Shown here piece after piece: positions 32,891-44,400 of a stretch of DNA of 64,000 bases. The notes under the pieces are model-generated. The model did not search any database, was not told the DNA's origin, and worked only from the letters and a program-made list of their open reading frames with translations. Source of the DNA: Triticum aestivum. Lineage: Eukaryota > Streptophyta > Magnoliopsida > Poales > Poaceae. The stretch is from positions 192,743,201 through 192,807,200 of the forward strand of contig NC_057794.1 in the NCBI RefSeq assembly GCF_018294505.1, read 5' to 3'. Both the position numbers and the translations under genes were made by a program. The stretch's first letter is position 1, and every line of letters starts with the position of its first letter.

Positions 32891-33240
32891 TTGTATGTCT
32901 CGATTGACCTTGCTCTTTCTCGGACAAAAACGATATATCACCATGTTTGAGCCCAATTCGACCTATTCACATTGTATACTCTCTCATGCACATTGTCTAT
33001 CTAGGTCACTCTCTCCAACCCGTCTCACTCTTTCGATCACACGACAACCCTATGTGATCGATTTACCTTGCTTCCTTCCACGCACAAAATATATCTACAC
33101 GTCTATGACTGGATCATCTCTCAAGCTCTATCTTACAGCCCTCACCCTTGCCAAAAGCTCAATCGGACAACATCTCACAAGAGCATATATATCTATTCAA
33201 TGAATGTCGGACCACACTCACCTTGTCTCTCTATCTATAT
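32460..33240. repeat. CT-rich degenerate tandem repeat
   Basis: The phrase TTGTCTATCTAGGTCA recurs near 32583, 32763 and 32993 (steps of about 180 and 230). Each is followed by a CTC..TCTTTCGA-like block and preceded by ACTCTCTCA.GCA. A pure (CT)n stretch occupies about 32832-32891. It is non-coding. Confidence 0.75.
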
Positions 33241-33747
33241 GTCTCTTGATTGACCTCGCTTTCTCATGCCGTATCTTCCACACATTGAAGCTACCTCTCC
33301 ATCCCTCGCAAAGCCGGGGCTATTTACATTGCGAGGGGCACTCCAACCTTGGATTAATTTGTGTAGGCATTTATTCTGGTCGGTTTAGATTATACTTTTG
33401 TAGCATTCGACCCACAACTACTCCAAACACCGTTGCAACCCCCGCAACTCCCCTAGTTGATTTTCCTCTGGCTCGGTCATTGCTCTCTCACACCTCCTTT
33501 CTCGCCTTCAACGTCACACCATGGAATTATTGCAAAAAACTCTATTGTTCTCTTTAATTATTAATAAGTTACAAAACTACGCACCGATTGTCCACTTGGA
33601 ATGGAACAAATTTCGACCCACAAATTAAAGTGCTACAAACTACACACCGAGGGGCCCACATGTCATGACACAAATTTGGACCCATATACAAATTAACAAA
33701 TAAAGGACGAGGATCGAACATGCGAGCAGGGCCTTCAAGCCGCACGT

Positions 33748-35273
33748 TGATACGTCTCAGTCGTATATATAATTTTTTATTGTTCCATGCCAATATTATA
33801 CAACTTTCATATACTTTGGCAACTTTTTGTACTATTTTTTGGACTAACATATTGATCCAATGCCCAGTGCCAGTTCCTGTTTGTTGCATGTTTTTTGTTT
33901 CGCAGAAAATCCATATCAAATGGAGTCGATAAAAACTGACGGAGACTTTTTTTGCAATATATGTGAATTTTGGGAAGTGAAATCAATGCGAGACGATGCC
34001 CCGAGGGGGCCACGAGGCAGGGGGGTGCGCGCCAGGGGGTCAGGCGCACCCCAGGCCCACGTGGCCACCCCGTAAGGTGGTTGGTACCCTTCTTTTTCCA
34101 CAAGAAAGATAATATCCGGATAGAGATCGTGTCGAAAATTCAGCCCAATCGGAGTTACGGATCTCCAGGAATTTAAGAAACGGTGAAAGGGCAGAATCAG
34201 GGAGCGCAAAAACAAAGAGAGATAGAGAGACAAATCGAATCTCGGAGGGGCTCTCGCCCCTCCCACGCCATGGAGAGCATGGATCAGAGGGGAAACCCTT
34301 ATCCCATCTAGGGAGAAGGTCAAGGAAGAAGAAGAAGGAGGGGGGCTCTCTCCCCCTCGCTTTCGGTGGCGCCGGAGTGGCGCCGGGGCCATCATCGTCA
34401 CCACAATCTACACCAACAACTTCACCGCCATCATCACCAACTCTTCCCCCCTCTATGCAGCGGTGTAACCCCTCTTTTACCCGTTGTAATCTCTACTTAA
34501 ACATGGTGCTCAACGCTATATATTATTTCACAATGATGTATGGCTATCCTATGATGTTTGAGTATATCCGTTTTATCCTATGGGTTAATTGATGATCGTG
34601 ATTGGTTTCATTTGCATGTTTTATTATTGGTGCTGTCCTATGGTGCTCTCCGTGTCACGCAAGAATGAGGGATCCCCGCTGTAGGGTTTGCAATATGTTC
34701 ATGATTTGCTTATGGTGGGTGGTGTGAGTGACAGAAGCACAGACCTGAGTAACTAGGTTGTTTGCGTATGGGAGTAAAGGGGACTTGATGCCTTGTAATG
34801 CTATGGTTGGGTTTTACCTTAATGATCTTTAGTAGTTGCGGATGCTTGCTAGAGTTCCAATCATAAGTGCATATGATCCAAGAAGAGAAAGTATGTTAGC
34901 TTATGCCTCTCCCTCATATAAAATTGCAATAATGATTACCGGTCTAGTTATCGATTGCCTATGGACAAATAACTTTCTTGTGTGACAACAAAATCTCTAC
35001 TAAAACCAACTTAGTTGTGTCTTCATCTAAACAGACCCTACTCTTTATTTACACGCTCTTTATTGTCTTCCAAATTTATCCAAAAACACCTACAAAGTAC
35101 TCCTAGTTTCATACTTGTTCTAGGTAAAGCAAACGTTAAGCGTGCGTAGAGTTATGTCGGTGGTCGATAGAACTTGAGGGAATATTGGCTCTACCTTTAG
35201 CTCCTCGTTGGGTTCGACACTCTTACTTCTCGAAATAGGATACAATTGATCCCCTATACTTGTGGGTTATCCA
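33748..35273 (+). repeat. 5' LTR of a Sabrina-type Gypsy element
   Basis: The LTR starts TGATACGTCTCAGTCGTATA and ends ...TGTGGGTTATCCA, about 1.53 kb. It is followed after 10 bases by a tRNA-Asp primer site. Start, body (GAGACGATGCCCCGAGGGGG, the GC-rich ...GGCGCACCCC block) and end match the Sabrina LTR as I remember it from wheat and barley. The 3' LTR is not in the window. Confidence 0.85.
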
Positions 35274-35283
35274 GACCTTTTTC

Positions 35284-35301
35284 TGGCACCGTTGCCGGGG
35301 A
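35284..35301 (+). other. Primer binding site, tRNA-Asp type
   Basis: TGGCACCGTTGCCGGGGA is one transition from the complement of the 3' end of plant tRNA-Asp (TGGCGCCGTTGCCGGGGA). It lies 10 bases after the LTR. Confidence 0.85.
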
Positions 35302-35377
35302 GTTATAGCTTGGGGTGAATATTCTCGTGTGTGCTTGTTTGCTTTATCACTAAGTAATTTGTATTTGCTGTTCTAAG

Positions 35378-36036
35378 ATGTCCTCTATCTTTAATTATGG
35401 ATATGGAACATGAAATACCAAAAATATTAGGTGTACTTGCTACTCATGGAGATGGGGAACCTCCTAAAACCCTCGACGCTCATTATGTGAAAGATACTAC
35501 TTTGATAATCCTGAGAAAACCCCATTAAATTATGTTATGGGAGACACGTTGGATCAACGTGAATACTTTAGGGGTTATCGCTTGATTCAAAAAGGGAAAC
35601 TATTATGGGATCAAATTCATAGGTTGCATTGGTATGCTCGGCAACTTTGCTTGAGATATGATTATACTTGTTGCTCTAGGATGAAGGCTCCACACCTTCC
35701 ATGTTCATGCAAATTTAATGATGATAAAACCTTGGCTTCTTATGCTAATGGTATATATGATTACTATGATGTGGAACAAATAGAACAATTCTTTGCTTTT
35801 ATGGGCGCTTATGAAATTGAATCTTTGTTCAAAGAGTGTGAAAATCATGATGATGCTGTTTACAGACCTGAAAATTTTGGTATACTTAAATATTGCTATG
35901 AAAATTATGAATTCAATTCCGATATTGATGATTTTATTGAGAGAGTCTCCGCTGTACAAGAAGAGACTAATATTTTGCAGGAGTCTATGGAAGAAGAAAT
36001 TGATGAAACTATGAGCACATTGGATGAAAAAAGATG
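35378..36036 (+). pseudogene. Sabrina internal protein, first part (interrupted)
   Basis: The conserved part is open from 35537 (MGDTLDQREYFRGYRLIQKG) through an acidic, Tyr/Asp/Glu-rich sequence. A likely start at 35378 (ATGTCCTCTATC) is cut off by an early stop and a frame change near 35495. The frame runs into TGA at 36034-36036 because the A tract at about 36029-36034 appears one base too long. With one A fewer, the frame would read through the target duplication into the continuation at 61466. It has no retroviral enzymatic domain; Sabrina elements are usually thought non-autonomous, and the protein's role is unknown to me. Confidence 0.6.
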
Positions 36037-36039
36037 ATG

Positions 36040-36044
36040 AGGAG
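36040..36044. repeat. Target-site duplication, left, of the 25.4-kb insertion
   Basis: AGGAG is identical to 61461-61465. The Sabrina sequence resumes directly after the right copy. Confidence 0.93.
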
Positions 36045-36777
36045 TGTAACGCCCCGAGAGCGATGTGCTAGGTGTCCTCCAGTTATTCACTGTTGTTGCG
36101 TTGTCATTGCTTGCGTGTCATGCATTGCATATCATGTCATCATGTGCATTGCATCATCATGTTTTCAAAACTTGCATCCGTCCGGGTTCCCCCAGTTCCG
36201 TACGTTGTCCGTTCTGAGCCCAGACACACTTGCACGTGCCCGCGGCACGTCCGAAATATTATTTTATAAGTGGCCAGAAAATGTTCTCGGAATGTGATGA
36301 GAGTTGACATATGGTCTTATTATAGTGTAGATAGACCGCTTGTCAAGTTTCATCGCATTCGGAGTTCGTTTGATAGCCCAACCGTTAAACTATAGCGGCA
36401 TTATAGCCGGTCTAACGTCGGACCTTTTCAGTCTCCGGAAACAGTCGCCGGGTCTCTCTCTGCCCTCTTCTCTCAGCCCAAACTGCTCTCCACCATCCTC
36501 CTAGGCCCATGCCTACACCTCTCTCGGTTATGCCCGCGGCCCTGCTCGCGCGCGCGCACGAAAGCTTTCCCGGACCCGACTGGGACTGTCGCTACCGTTG
36601 TGTCCGGATCATCCCCAAACATCTACAAAACATCACCATTTCTCATTTAGACTCACTAACCTATTCATCTCCGACCGTCCGATTTTGATCAGATGATCCA
36701 AAATACTCCTTCCTCTCTACATTCTGGTATATATAGCAGTCCACACCTAGCCCAACCCTAAAATCTAGCTCCCTTGT
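36045..36777 (+). repeat. 5' LTR of the non-autonomous element, first part
   Basis: It is matched by 57346-58077 of the 3' LTR. It stops at the CTTGT duplication (36773-36777), where the Tekay-type element is inserted; the remainder of the LTR follows at 50402. Confidence 0.9.
36728..36736 (+). promoter_or_regulatory. TATA box, non-autonomous element 5' LTR
   Basis: TATATATAG, also present in the 3' LTR at 58030-58038. In this 5' LTR the nested insertion starts 42 bases downstream, so any transcript would run into the inserted element. Confidence 0.5.
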
Positions 36778-39700
36778 TGTAACACCCCGGATGTAACTTT
36801 CCCTATTTGTACTCCAACTCTTGCCGTTTCCGGCGTTAAGTTATATTTATTTCTTGGGTTCGGGTCTTTGTCTCCGTGTGTTGTTGTCTTTGTCATGCAT
36901 CTCATATCATGTCATCATGTGCATTGCATTTGCATACGTGTTCATCTCATGCATTCGAGCATTTTCCCCATTGTCCGTTTTGCATTCCGGCGCTTCGTTC
37001 TCCTCCGGTGGTCATTTCTAGCTTTCTTTCGTGTGTGGGGATTAAACATTTCCAGATTGGACCGATACTTACCAAGCGGCCTTGGTTTACTACAGGTAGA
37101 CCACCTGTCAAGTTTTGTGCCATTTGGACCTCGTTTGATACTCCAACGGTTAACCGAGGGACCGAAAAGGCCTCGTGTCTGTTGCAGCCCAACACCCCTC
37201 CAATTTGGCCCAAAACCCACCACACTCTGCTCCATGTCCTAGAGCATTCGATCACGATCGCGTGGCCGAAAACCGCACCTCATTTGGACTCTCCTAGCTC
37301 CACTTATGCCTATAAATAGACCCCCCTTTCCAAATCTCGGATCTCTCCCCGAAACCCTAGTCTAAAAAAAGGATCCCCGCGCCGGCCGGACACGTCCGAT
37401 CCGACCGGACGCGTCCACCGCCGCTCGCCCAGCCTCTCACCGCCTGACGCGTGGCGCCTCTGTGCCCACTTCGTTGCCCGCCACAGCCGGCCCGCGAGAG
37501 CCCAGGGCCGGCCCTCTTCTTCCCGGCCGGGCCCGAGTCCCTGCCACCCGCGTCGCCTTCGTCTTCCCCGAGACCGGCCGAGCCTCCTCCGCCCGGAAGC
37601 AACTCCGGCGACGCGGGCCCGAGCTGGCGACCTCGCCGACCGCGCCTCCGGCAGCCGCGCCGCCCCGCCTCGGCTTCCGCGTCTCCGCCACCGCCCCCCT
37701 CATCGCCGGCCGTCGCCGCCACCGGCCGGATCCGGTGCCCCAAGTCCCTCCTCCGGCGACCTCAGCTTCCGATCTCCGGCGTGAACAGTGCCCCGCGGTC
37801 AACCTCGAAGTCCGTGCCCGCGAGATCCCGATCTGGATCTGAGATATTTTGAACCTCGGTTAACTTTCTCTTCCGAACCCAAGTTTTTTTGAGCATACTT
37901 TGACCAGCGATATCTCCGCATCCGTAACTCCGTTTTCGACATATAGTATATCAAATTGTTCGTCTCGACGAGTACATCATTTCATTCCATTGCATCATTT
38001 TCATTTGAGTCCATCTTGATGCCTAAAATGCTGTTAGAAGGAGGCATCATGAGTTAATTGTCAGATCTGCTAGTTCATCTTAGACTTTTGTCATTTTTGC
38101 CATGATTATTGTGTGCATGAGATGCCTGTGAGTCCTTCATATGTTTTGTTAAGCATTTTGTCTTCTTTCTAGAGGTGCAACCCATGCATTTTTAGGATGT
38201 GTGTGGTGACTTGTGCAAGCTTGCAAAGTGGGATTATTTAGTTCATGATGCCATATGTTCAGCTTGTTTCCTAGAGATCCGTGCCTCTTTTGAAGATGAT
38301 CAGTAAAGGAGTTTTGTTAATCATGTTATGCTCTATACATCCATGTCTTTTTTTGCAATTATGGAGCACCCTAGCTTGAGTCAATCGAGCTCTACTTTTG
38401 CTTCATTGTGAATCTGGGCAGATCGTCAACTCGTTTGCAATTTTGCTGATGCTATTGTAGTTGATCCGTGCATGCTATGCCATTGTTCTTGCCATGTCTA
38501 GCTTGTATTTTGTGCCTTCTTAATGGATGTATGCCTGCCTTGCCATGACTTGCACCGTGGTGAGTGCATCGAGCTCGTTTACATGCCTTCGAGAATTATT
38601 TCAACATGTCTCAGTTTTCACTAAGTCTGAAAACTGATTATGTTTTTGCTATGTTCGTGTGCCCGTTAGTATATTTTGTGATCCCTTTTGACCCCAGGTC
38701 ACTTTGGGACTTTTTTTAAGCTTGTTGAGTAGCTCCATGCCATGTTCTTACTTGTCTTAATCAGGTCATGTATCATGTTGTTTTGCTGCTCCGAAGAGGG
38801 CTTCGTGATCTGAAATTTCAGACAAGTGTTAATTCCACTAAGTCTGGAATCTGTTTTGCATTTGCGTTTTTGCCATGCTTGTTTGAACCTCATAATGGGT
38901 GAATTGGCCGTAGCTCAGTGCTAGTCTTTTGTTAAGCATCTTGTGCGCATCCCTGCCATGTATTTTGTTGTCATGTTTGGTGGTTGTAACATGTTCATTT
39001 CATTGCATTTAGATGCCTACTTGATGTAAATCGCAGACCGGTGTCATTCGTAAAACGCTTGCCGTTTCCAAACCGTAACTCCGATTCCGATGATTTTTAT
39101 ATCATTTTCAAGTGATTTCATCTCATCTTTCCAGTGGCACCCTTGGAATTCGAGGTTGAGGCCAGGTTCATGCATTTCCTGTCATATCTTGCATTTTGCA
39201 TCCCGCATCGCATCCCGCATAGCATATCATCATTTCCTCATATTACTTGGTCTTGCACGTGGTTGATTGTATCCTTGTTGCTTGTTTGTCTTGTTTGGGT
39301 AGAGCCGGGAGACGAGTTCGCTACCGAGGAGCCCGTTGAGTTTGCTTGTGAGGATCCAGTCAACTCTGACAACTGTGCAGGCAAGATGATCATACCCTCG
39401 AAATCACTACTATCTTTGCTATGCTAGTTTGCTCGCTCTTGCTATGCCAATGCTAGTCAGCCTCCCAATTTCCATGTCAAACCTCTAACCCACCTTGTCC
39501 TAGCAAACCGTTGTTTGGCTATGTTACCGCTTTGCTCAACCCCTCTTATAGCGTTGCTAGTTGCAGGTGAAGATTGGAGGCCGTTCCTTGTTGGAGCATT
39601 TACTACTTGTTGGGATATCATTATATTGCTATGTTATCTTAATGCATCTATATACTTGGTAAAGGGTGGAAGGCTCGGCCTCTCGCCTAGTGTTTTGTTC

Positions 39701-40558
39701 CACTCTTGCCGTCCTAGTTTCCGTCATATCGGTGTTATGTTCCCGGATTTTGCGTTCCTTACGCGGTTGGGTTATAATGGGAATCCCTTGATAGTTCGCC
39801 TTGATTAAAGCTTTTCCAGCAATGCCCAACCTTGGTTTTACCATTCGCCACCTAGCCTCTTTTCCCTTGGGTTACCGGAGCCCGAGGGTCATCTTATTTT
39901 AAACCCCCCAGGCCAGTGCTCCTCTGAGTGTTGGTCCGACCGAGTAGACTGCGGGGCCACCTCGGGGCAACTTGAGGGTTGGTTTTACTTGTAGGATGTC
40001 TCATCTGAGTGTGCCCTGAGAAAGAGATATGTGCAGCTCCTATCGGGATTTGTCGGCACATTTGGGCGGTGTTGCTGGTCTTGTTTTAACCTGTCGAAGT
40101 GTCTTGAGTTACCGAGATACCGAGTCTGATCCGAACGTCTTGGGAGGAGGTCTATTCCTTTGTTGACTGTGAGAGCTTGTCATGGGCTAAGTTGGGACTC
40201 CACTGCAGGGATTGAACTTTTGAAAGCCGTGCCCGCGGTTATGGGCAGATGGGAATTTGTTAATGTCCGGTTGTAGATAACTTAAACCTTAATTATTTAA
40301 AATGAATCAACTGAGTGTGTTACCGTGATGGCCTCTTCTCGGCGGAGTCCGGGAAGTGGACACGGTGTTGGAGTAATGCTATTCATGTACTTTGATGTGA
40401 CGTGGCCAGTGTAAGCCAACTATGTATCTCCCTCTTTTATTATATATTACGTGGGATGTTGTAATGATTGCCTGACTTGCGACATTGCTTTCATTGCGGT
40501 TATGTCTCTAAGTCGTGCCTCGACACGTGGGAGTTATAGCCGCATCGAGGGCGTTACA
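36778..40558 (+). repeat. 5' LTR of the Tekay-type element
   Basis: 3,781 bp. TATAAATA lies at 37311-37318. A GC-rich block 37370-37850 is open in several frames but is part of the LTR. Compared with 45926-50396 it lacks 410 bp (present at 49807-50216) between two ATG-bearing junction sequences. Confidence 0.9.
37311..37318 (+). promoter_or_regulatory. TATA box, Tekay-type 5' LTR
   Basis: TATAAATA, conserved in the 3' LTR at 46459-46466, before the CCTAGTCTAAAA stretch where a transcript would begin. Confidence 0.55.
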
Positions 40559-40560
40559 AG

Positions 40561-40574
40561 TTGGTATCAGAGCC
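40561..40574 (+). other. Primer binding site, initiator tRNA-Met type
   Basis: TTGGTATCAGAGCC is the standard plant site, 2 bases after the LTR end. Confidence 0.9.
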
Positions 40575-41479
40575 TTCCCCGACCCTAGGAGCTCCATTGC
40601 TTGATCGTTTTTAGAAGCCGAGTTGTGTCTAGAAAAATGTTTTCAGTCATTTAGGAATTATATATCGGAGAGATTAGGAATTCTTTTTACTTCCCAGTCT
40701 CCTCATCGCTCTGGTAATGCATCCTGACGTAGAGTTTTGACTCTTCTCTTCTCAAATTTCACTTAAAATTTTTTAGGATCACGCGAGTATCTTGGAATCA
40801 TTCTGATGGCTTATGATGAGAACATTGTCTGGGTGCCTCCTGTCAGGGGTTTAGTGGAAGTGTCCCGGGGAGTTGAGCTCTGAGGTGTTGTCATCATAAT
40901 TTTATCGTTGCAATTCTGGAATACTTGAGATATGTTCGCCGACATCGAAAATCTCTTTTATGCAGTTCGTTGGTGAGATAACCTCGACGCCACCCAGTAC
41001 TGGGGCGGGAGTTCGGGAGTATCGCCATAACTTGTATAACGGATGCTTTTCGAAGGTTGAGGTAGATGGTTTCCGAAGTTTTCTTGGTTATGTGTTAAAG
41101 GATGGATACAGCTGGATGTAGGATTTGCTAGTTTGGGTGAGATATTATGCTTCCCCTGTATCCCCAACACCTGATTGCATAACCGGAAAAGTTCGGGAGT
41201 TTCATAGGTGGGAATTCTAGTAGCTCTAGTTCTTCTTCCACGGATATTGGTTTGAGATTGGGATTTCTTACCGATTATTCATTCTTGATCCGTACCTTGT
41301 TGATTTATTTCTCTACCTTAATTCTATGTGGCTTCTCAATTTATGGATATGTGACCATTTGAAGAGGAATGCTTTCGTTCATTTTGTTCGGATGTGAAGA
41401 CTATATGTTGCAATTTTCATTCCGTTTGTTTCAGCTTCATTTATCTGTCTATGTGCTAACGGTGGTCAACCTCTTCAGG
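40575..41479 (+). other. Leader of the Tekay-type element
   Basis: This is the untranslated stretch before gag. Its first 650 bases or so are clearly homologous to 53818-54470 in the non-autonomous element (for example CCACCCAGTACTGGGG and GCTTTTCGAAGGTTGAGGTAGA). Confidence 0.8.
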
Positions 41480-44400
41480 ATGGCTCCCGCTAAGAGCACC
41501 AGTCACAACCAGAATCAAGATCCGCCACCACCTCCACCTCCTCCAGAGGCATGGCAAGATGTGATGGCCGCAACCAATGCAAACACACAGCTGATCATGC
41601 AAATTCTTCAAGAGCGCAATCAAGGCGGTCAAGGGAATCAAGGCAGCAATCAGAGTCACTTTGCTACACTCAACCAGTTCCTTGCTAACGGGCCAAAGAC
41701 TTTCAGCAATTGTGTTGAGGTAACCGATGCTGACGATTGGCTTGTGGATCTGTGTAAGCATTTCGAGTGCAGTAACGTCAGGCCTGAGGACTTTGTCAAG
41801 TTCGCTTCCTTCCAACTCAAAGATCAAGCTGCAGAATGCTTCCAGTAGTACAAGGATTCCAGAGGTGGACGTGTTATCACTTGGGATGATTTCCGTCGAG
41901 ATTTCCGAGCTCATCATATTCCGCAGAGTGTGGTTGAAAGCAAGCGTGAGGAATTCCGCAATCTGAAGCAAGGCTCTTTGTCTGTCTATGACTACAACAA
42001 ATTGTTCTAGAAGCTTGCCCGCTTTGCCAAGCAGGATGTTCCTGATGAGAAGAGCATGATATACCAGTTCAGGGGTGGTCTCAGAGAAGAAATTCAGCTC
42101 GCTCTTGTCCTCTTTGAGCCCTTGAGATACGATGAGTTCTACAACATGGCACTGAAGCAAGAGGCTGCTCAGTTGAGGTGTGATGCTTCCAGGAAGCGAG
42201 TCAGAGATGTTACTCCTTCTTCCTCTACTCAAGTGGCCAAGCAGCAGAAGTTTTGGCTTCCTCCTCCTCTGTTCCGTCAGCCGTTCCAGCAGAAGAGTAA
42301 AGGTGGGAGTGGTTCTTCCCACCCACCCAACACTGGCTTTCAGAACAAGACTTCGTCTCAAGCTCCAAGATCGAGTGTTCCGTATCACCGTCTGCTTTCT
42401 GAGGTCACGTGCAACAAGTGCCAACAGAAGGGTCACTATGCCAACAAGTGTTTCAACCAGAGGCGTCTTCCTCCTCCTCCTCCTGTCAGATCAGCAAGTA
42501 CAGCTGTGGTCAAGCATAACCCCAAGCATGCCAAGGTCAATTTGATGAATGCAGCTCAGGCAGAGGACTCGTCAGATGTGATCATGGGTAACCTTCCTGT
42601 TAACGATGTTCCTGCAAAAGTTCTATTTGACACTAGTGCATTGCATTCCTTTTTGTCATGCCCTTTTGCATCGAAGCACAATGTTGATACCGAGATTATG
42701 CCCAAAGTCATGCAAGTTGTTTCTCCCGGCAAGCTTTTGACTTCTAGTTTGGTTGCTCCCGATGTCTCTATCACGTTGGGCGATTACAAGTTTCTCTCTT
42801 CTCCGGTGGTTCTTGGTAACTCAGATATTGATCTTATTCTCGGGATGGATTGGCTTTCTAAGCACAAGGCTCAGCTTGATTGTGCAGCCAGGCAGATTCA
42901 ATTGACTCATTCGTCTGAGGATGTAATTGTCTTTGCCGCTCGGGATAATACCATTCGTCTGTTTTCTCTCAATGAGAAGGGTGAATTGGATGCCATCTCG
43001 CAAATTCCAGTCATTTGTGAATATCAAGACGTCTTTCCAGAAGAGCTCCTAGGAATGCCTCCGCACCGGCCAGTTGAATTCGTTATTGAACTTGAGCCTG
43101 GCATGGAACCTGTGTGCAAACGTCCTTACAAGCTCGGACCTGAAGAGTTGAAGGAGCTGAAGAAGCAACTCGATGAGCAAGAAAGAATGGGTCTCATCCG
43201 GCCTAGTTCTTCTCCGTGGGGTTGTGGTGTTCTTTTTGTGAAGAAGAAGGATGGAACGGACCGACTTTGTGTTGATTACCGTCCAGTGAACAAGAAGACC
43301 ATCAAGAACAAATACCAACATCCCAACATCAATGAGCTGTTTGAACAACTCAAAGGTGCCCAAGTATTCTCCAAGCTTGATCTCCGTATGGGCTATCACC
43401 AGATTCGCATTCGTGAAGAAGATATTCCCAAGACAGCATTCAGAACAAGCTTTGGTTCATATGAATACACTGTCATGTCTTTTGGCCTCGCCAACGCTCC
43501 TCAAACGTTCTCTCGCATGATGAACTTCATCTTCAACGCCAATACCAATGACTTCGTTTTGGTTTATCTCGACGACATTCTGGTTTTCTCCAAGAACAAG
43601 GAAGATCATGCCAAACACTTGCGTTTGGTTCTCGATAAGCTCAGAGAACATCAGTTCTACGCCAAGTTCTCCAAGTGCGAATTTTGGCTCGATGAGGTTC
43701 TTTATCTTGGTCATATCGTCTCTGCCAAGGGCATTTCCGTGAATCCTGAGAAGGTGTCCGCAATTGTGAATTGGGAACCTCCTCAAAACGTGAAGCAACT
43801 CCGCAGTTTTCTCGGTCTCGCAAGCTATTGCCGAAGATTCGTTGAAAACTTTTCTAAGATCGTGAAGCCTCTCTCAAATCTTCTTCAGAAGCACGTCAAG
43901 TATGTTTGGTCTCCGGAGTGTGATATTGCTTTCAACACTTTGAAAGAGAAGTTGATCACTGCTCCAGTTCTGACTCTGCCTGATGAATCCAAGCCGTACG
44001 AGGTCTTTTGTGATGCCTCTCTCCAAGGTCTTGGCGCAGTTTTGATGCAAGAGAAGAAAGTTGTTGCTTATACATCTCGCCAGTTGAAGCCTAATGAGAA
44101 GAACTACCCCACTCACGATCTCGAGTTGGCGGCAGTTGTGCATGCTGTATTGACTTGGAGACATCTTCTATTGGGAAGAAAAGTGGACATTTTCACTGAT
44201 CACAAGAGTCTCAAGTACATATTCACTCAGCCTAATCTCAACCTCAGGCAAACTCGATGGGTTGAAATGATTCAAGAGTATAATCCGAGTATTGAGTATA
44301 CTCCAGGCAAGGCCAATGTGATCACTGACGCTTTGAGCAGAAAGGCCTACTGCAACAGTCTGATTCTCAAGCCTTATCAACCCGAGCTTTGTGAAGCTTT

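Noticed and set aside
37437..37852. Four overlapping open frames on both strands, 120-130 codons
   Set aside because: GC-rich LTR sequence has few stop codons in any frame. The frames sit across the TATA-proximal part of an LTR and show no domain.
41456..42436. 326-codon open frame on the minus strand
   Set aside because: It is the shadow of the gag frame on the plus strand, whose zinc knuckle and continuity with pol identify the true strand.
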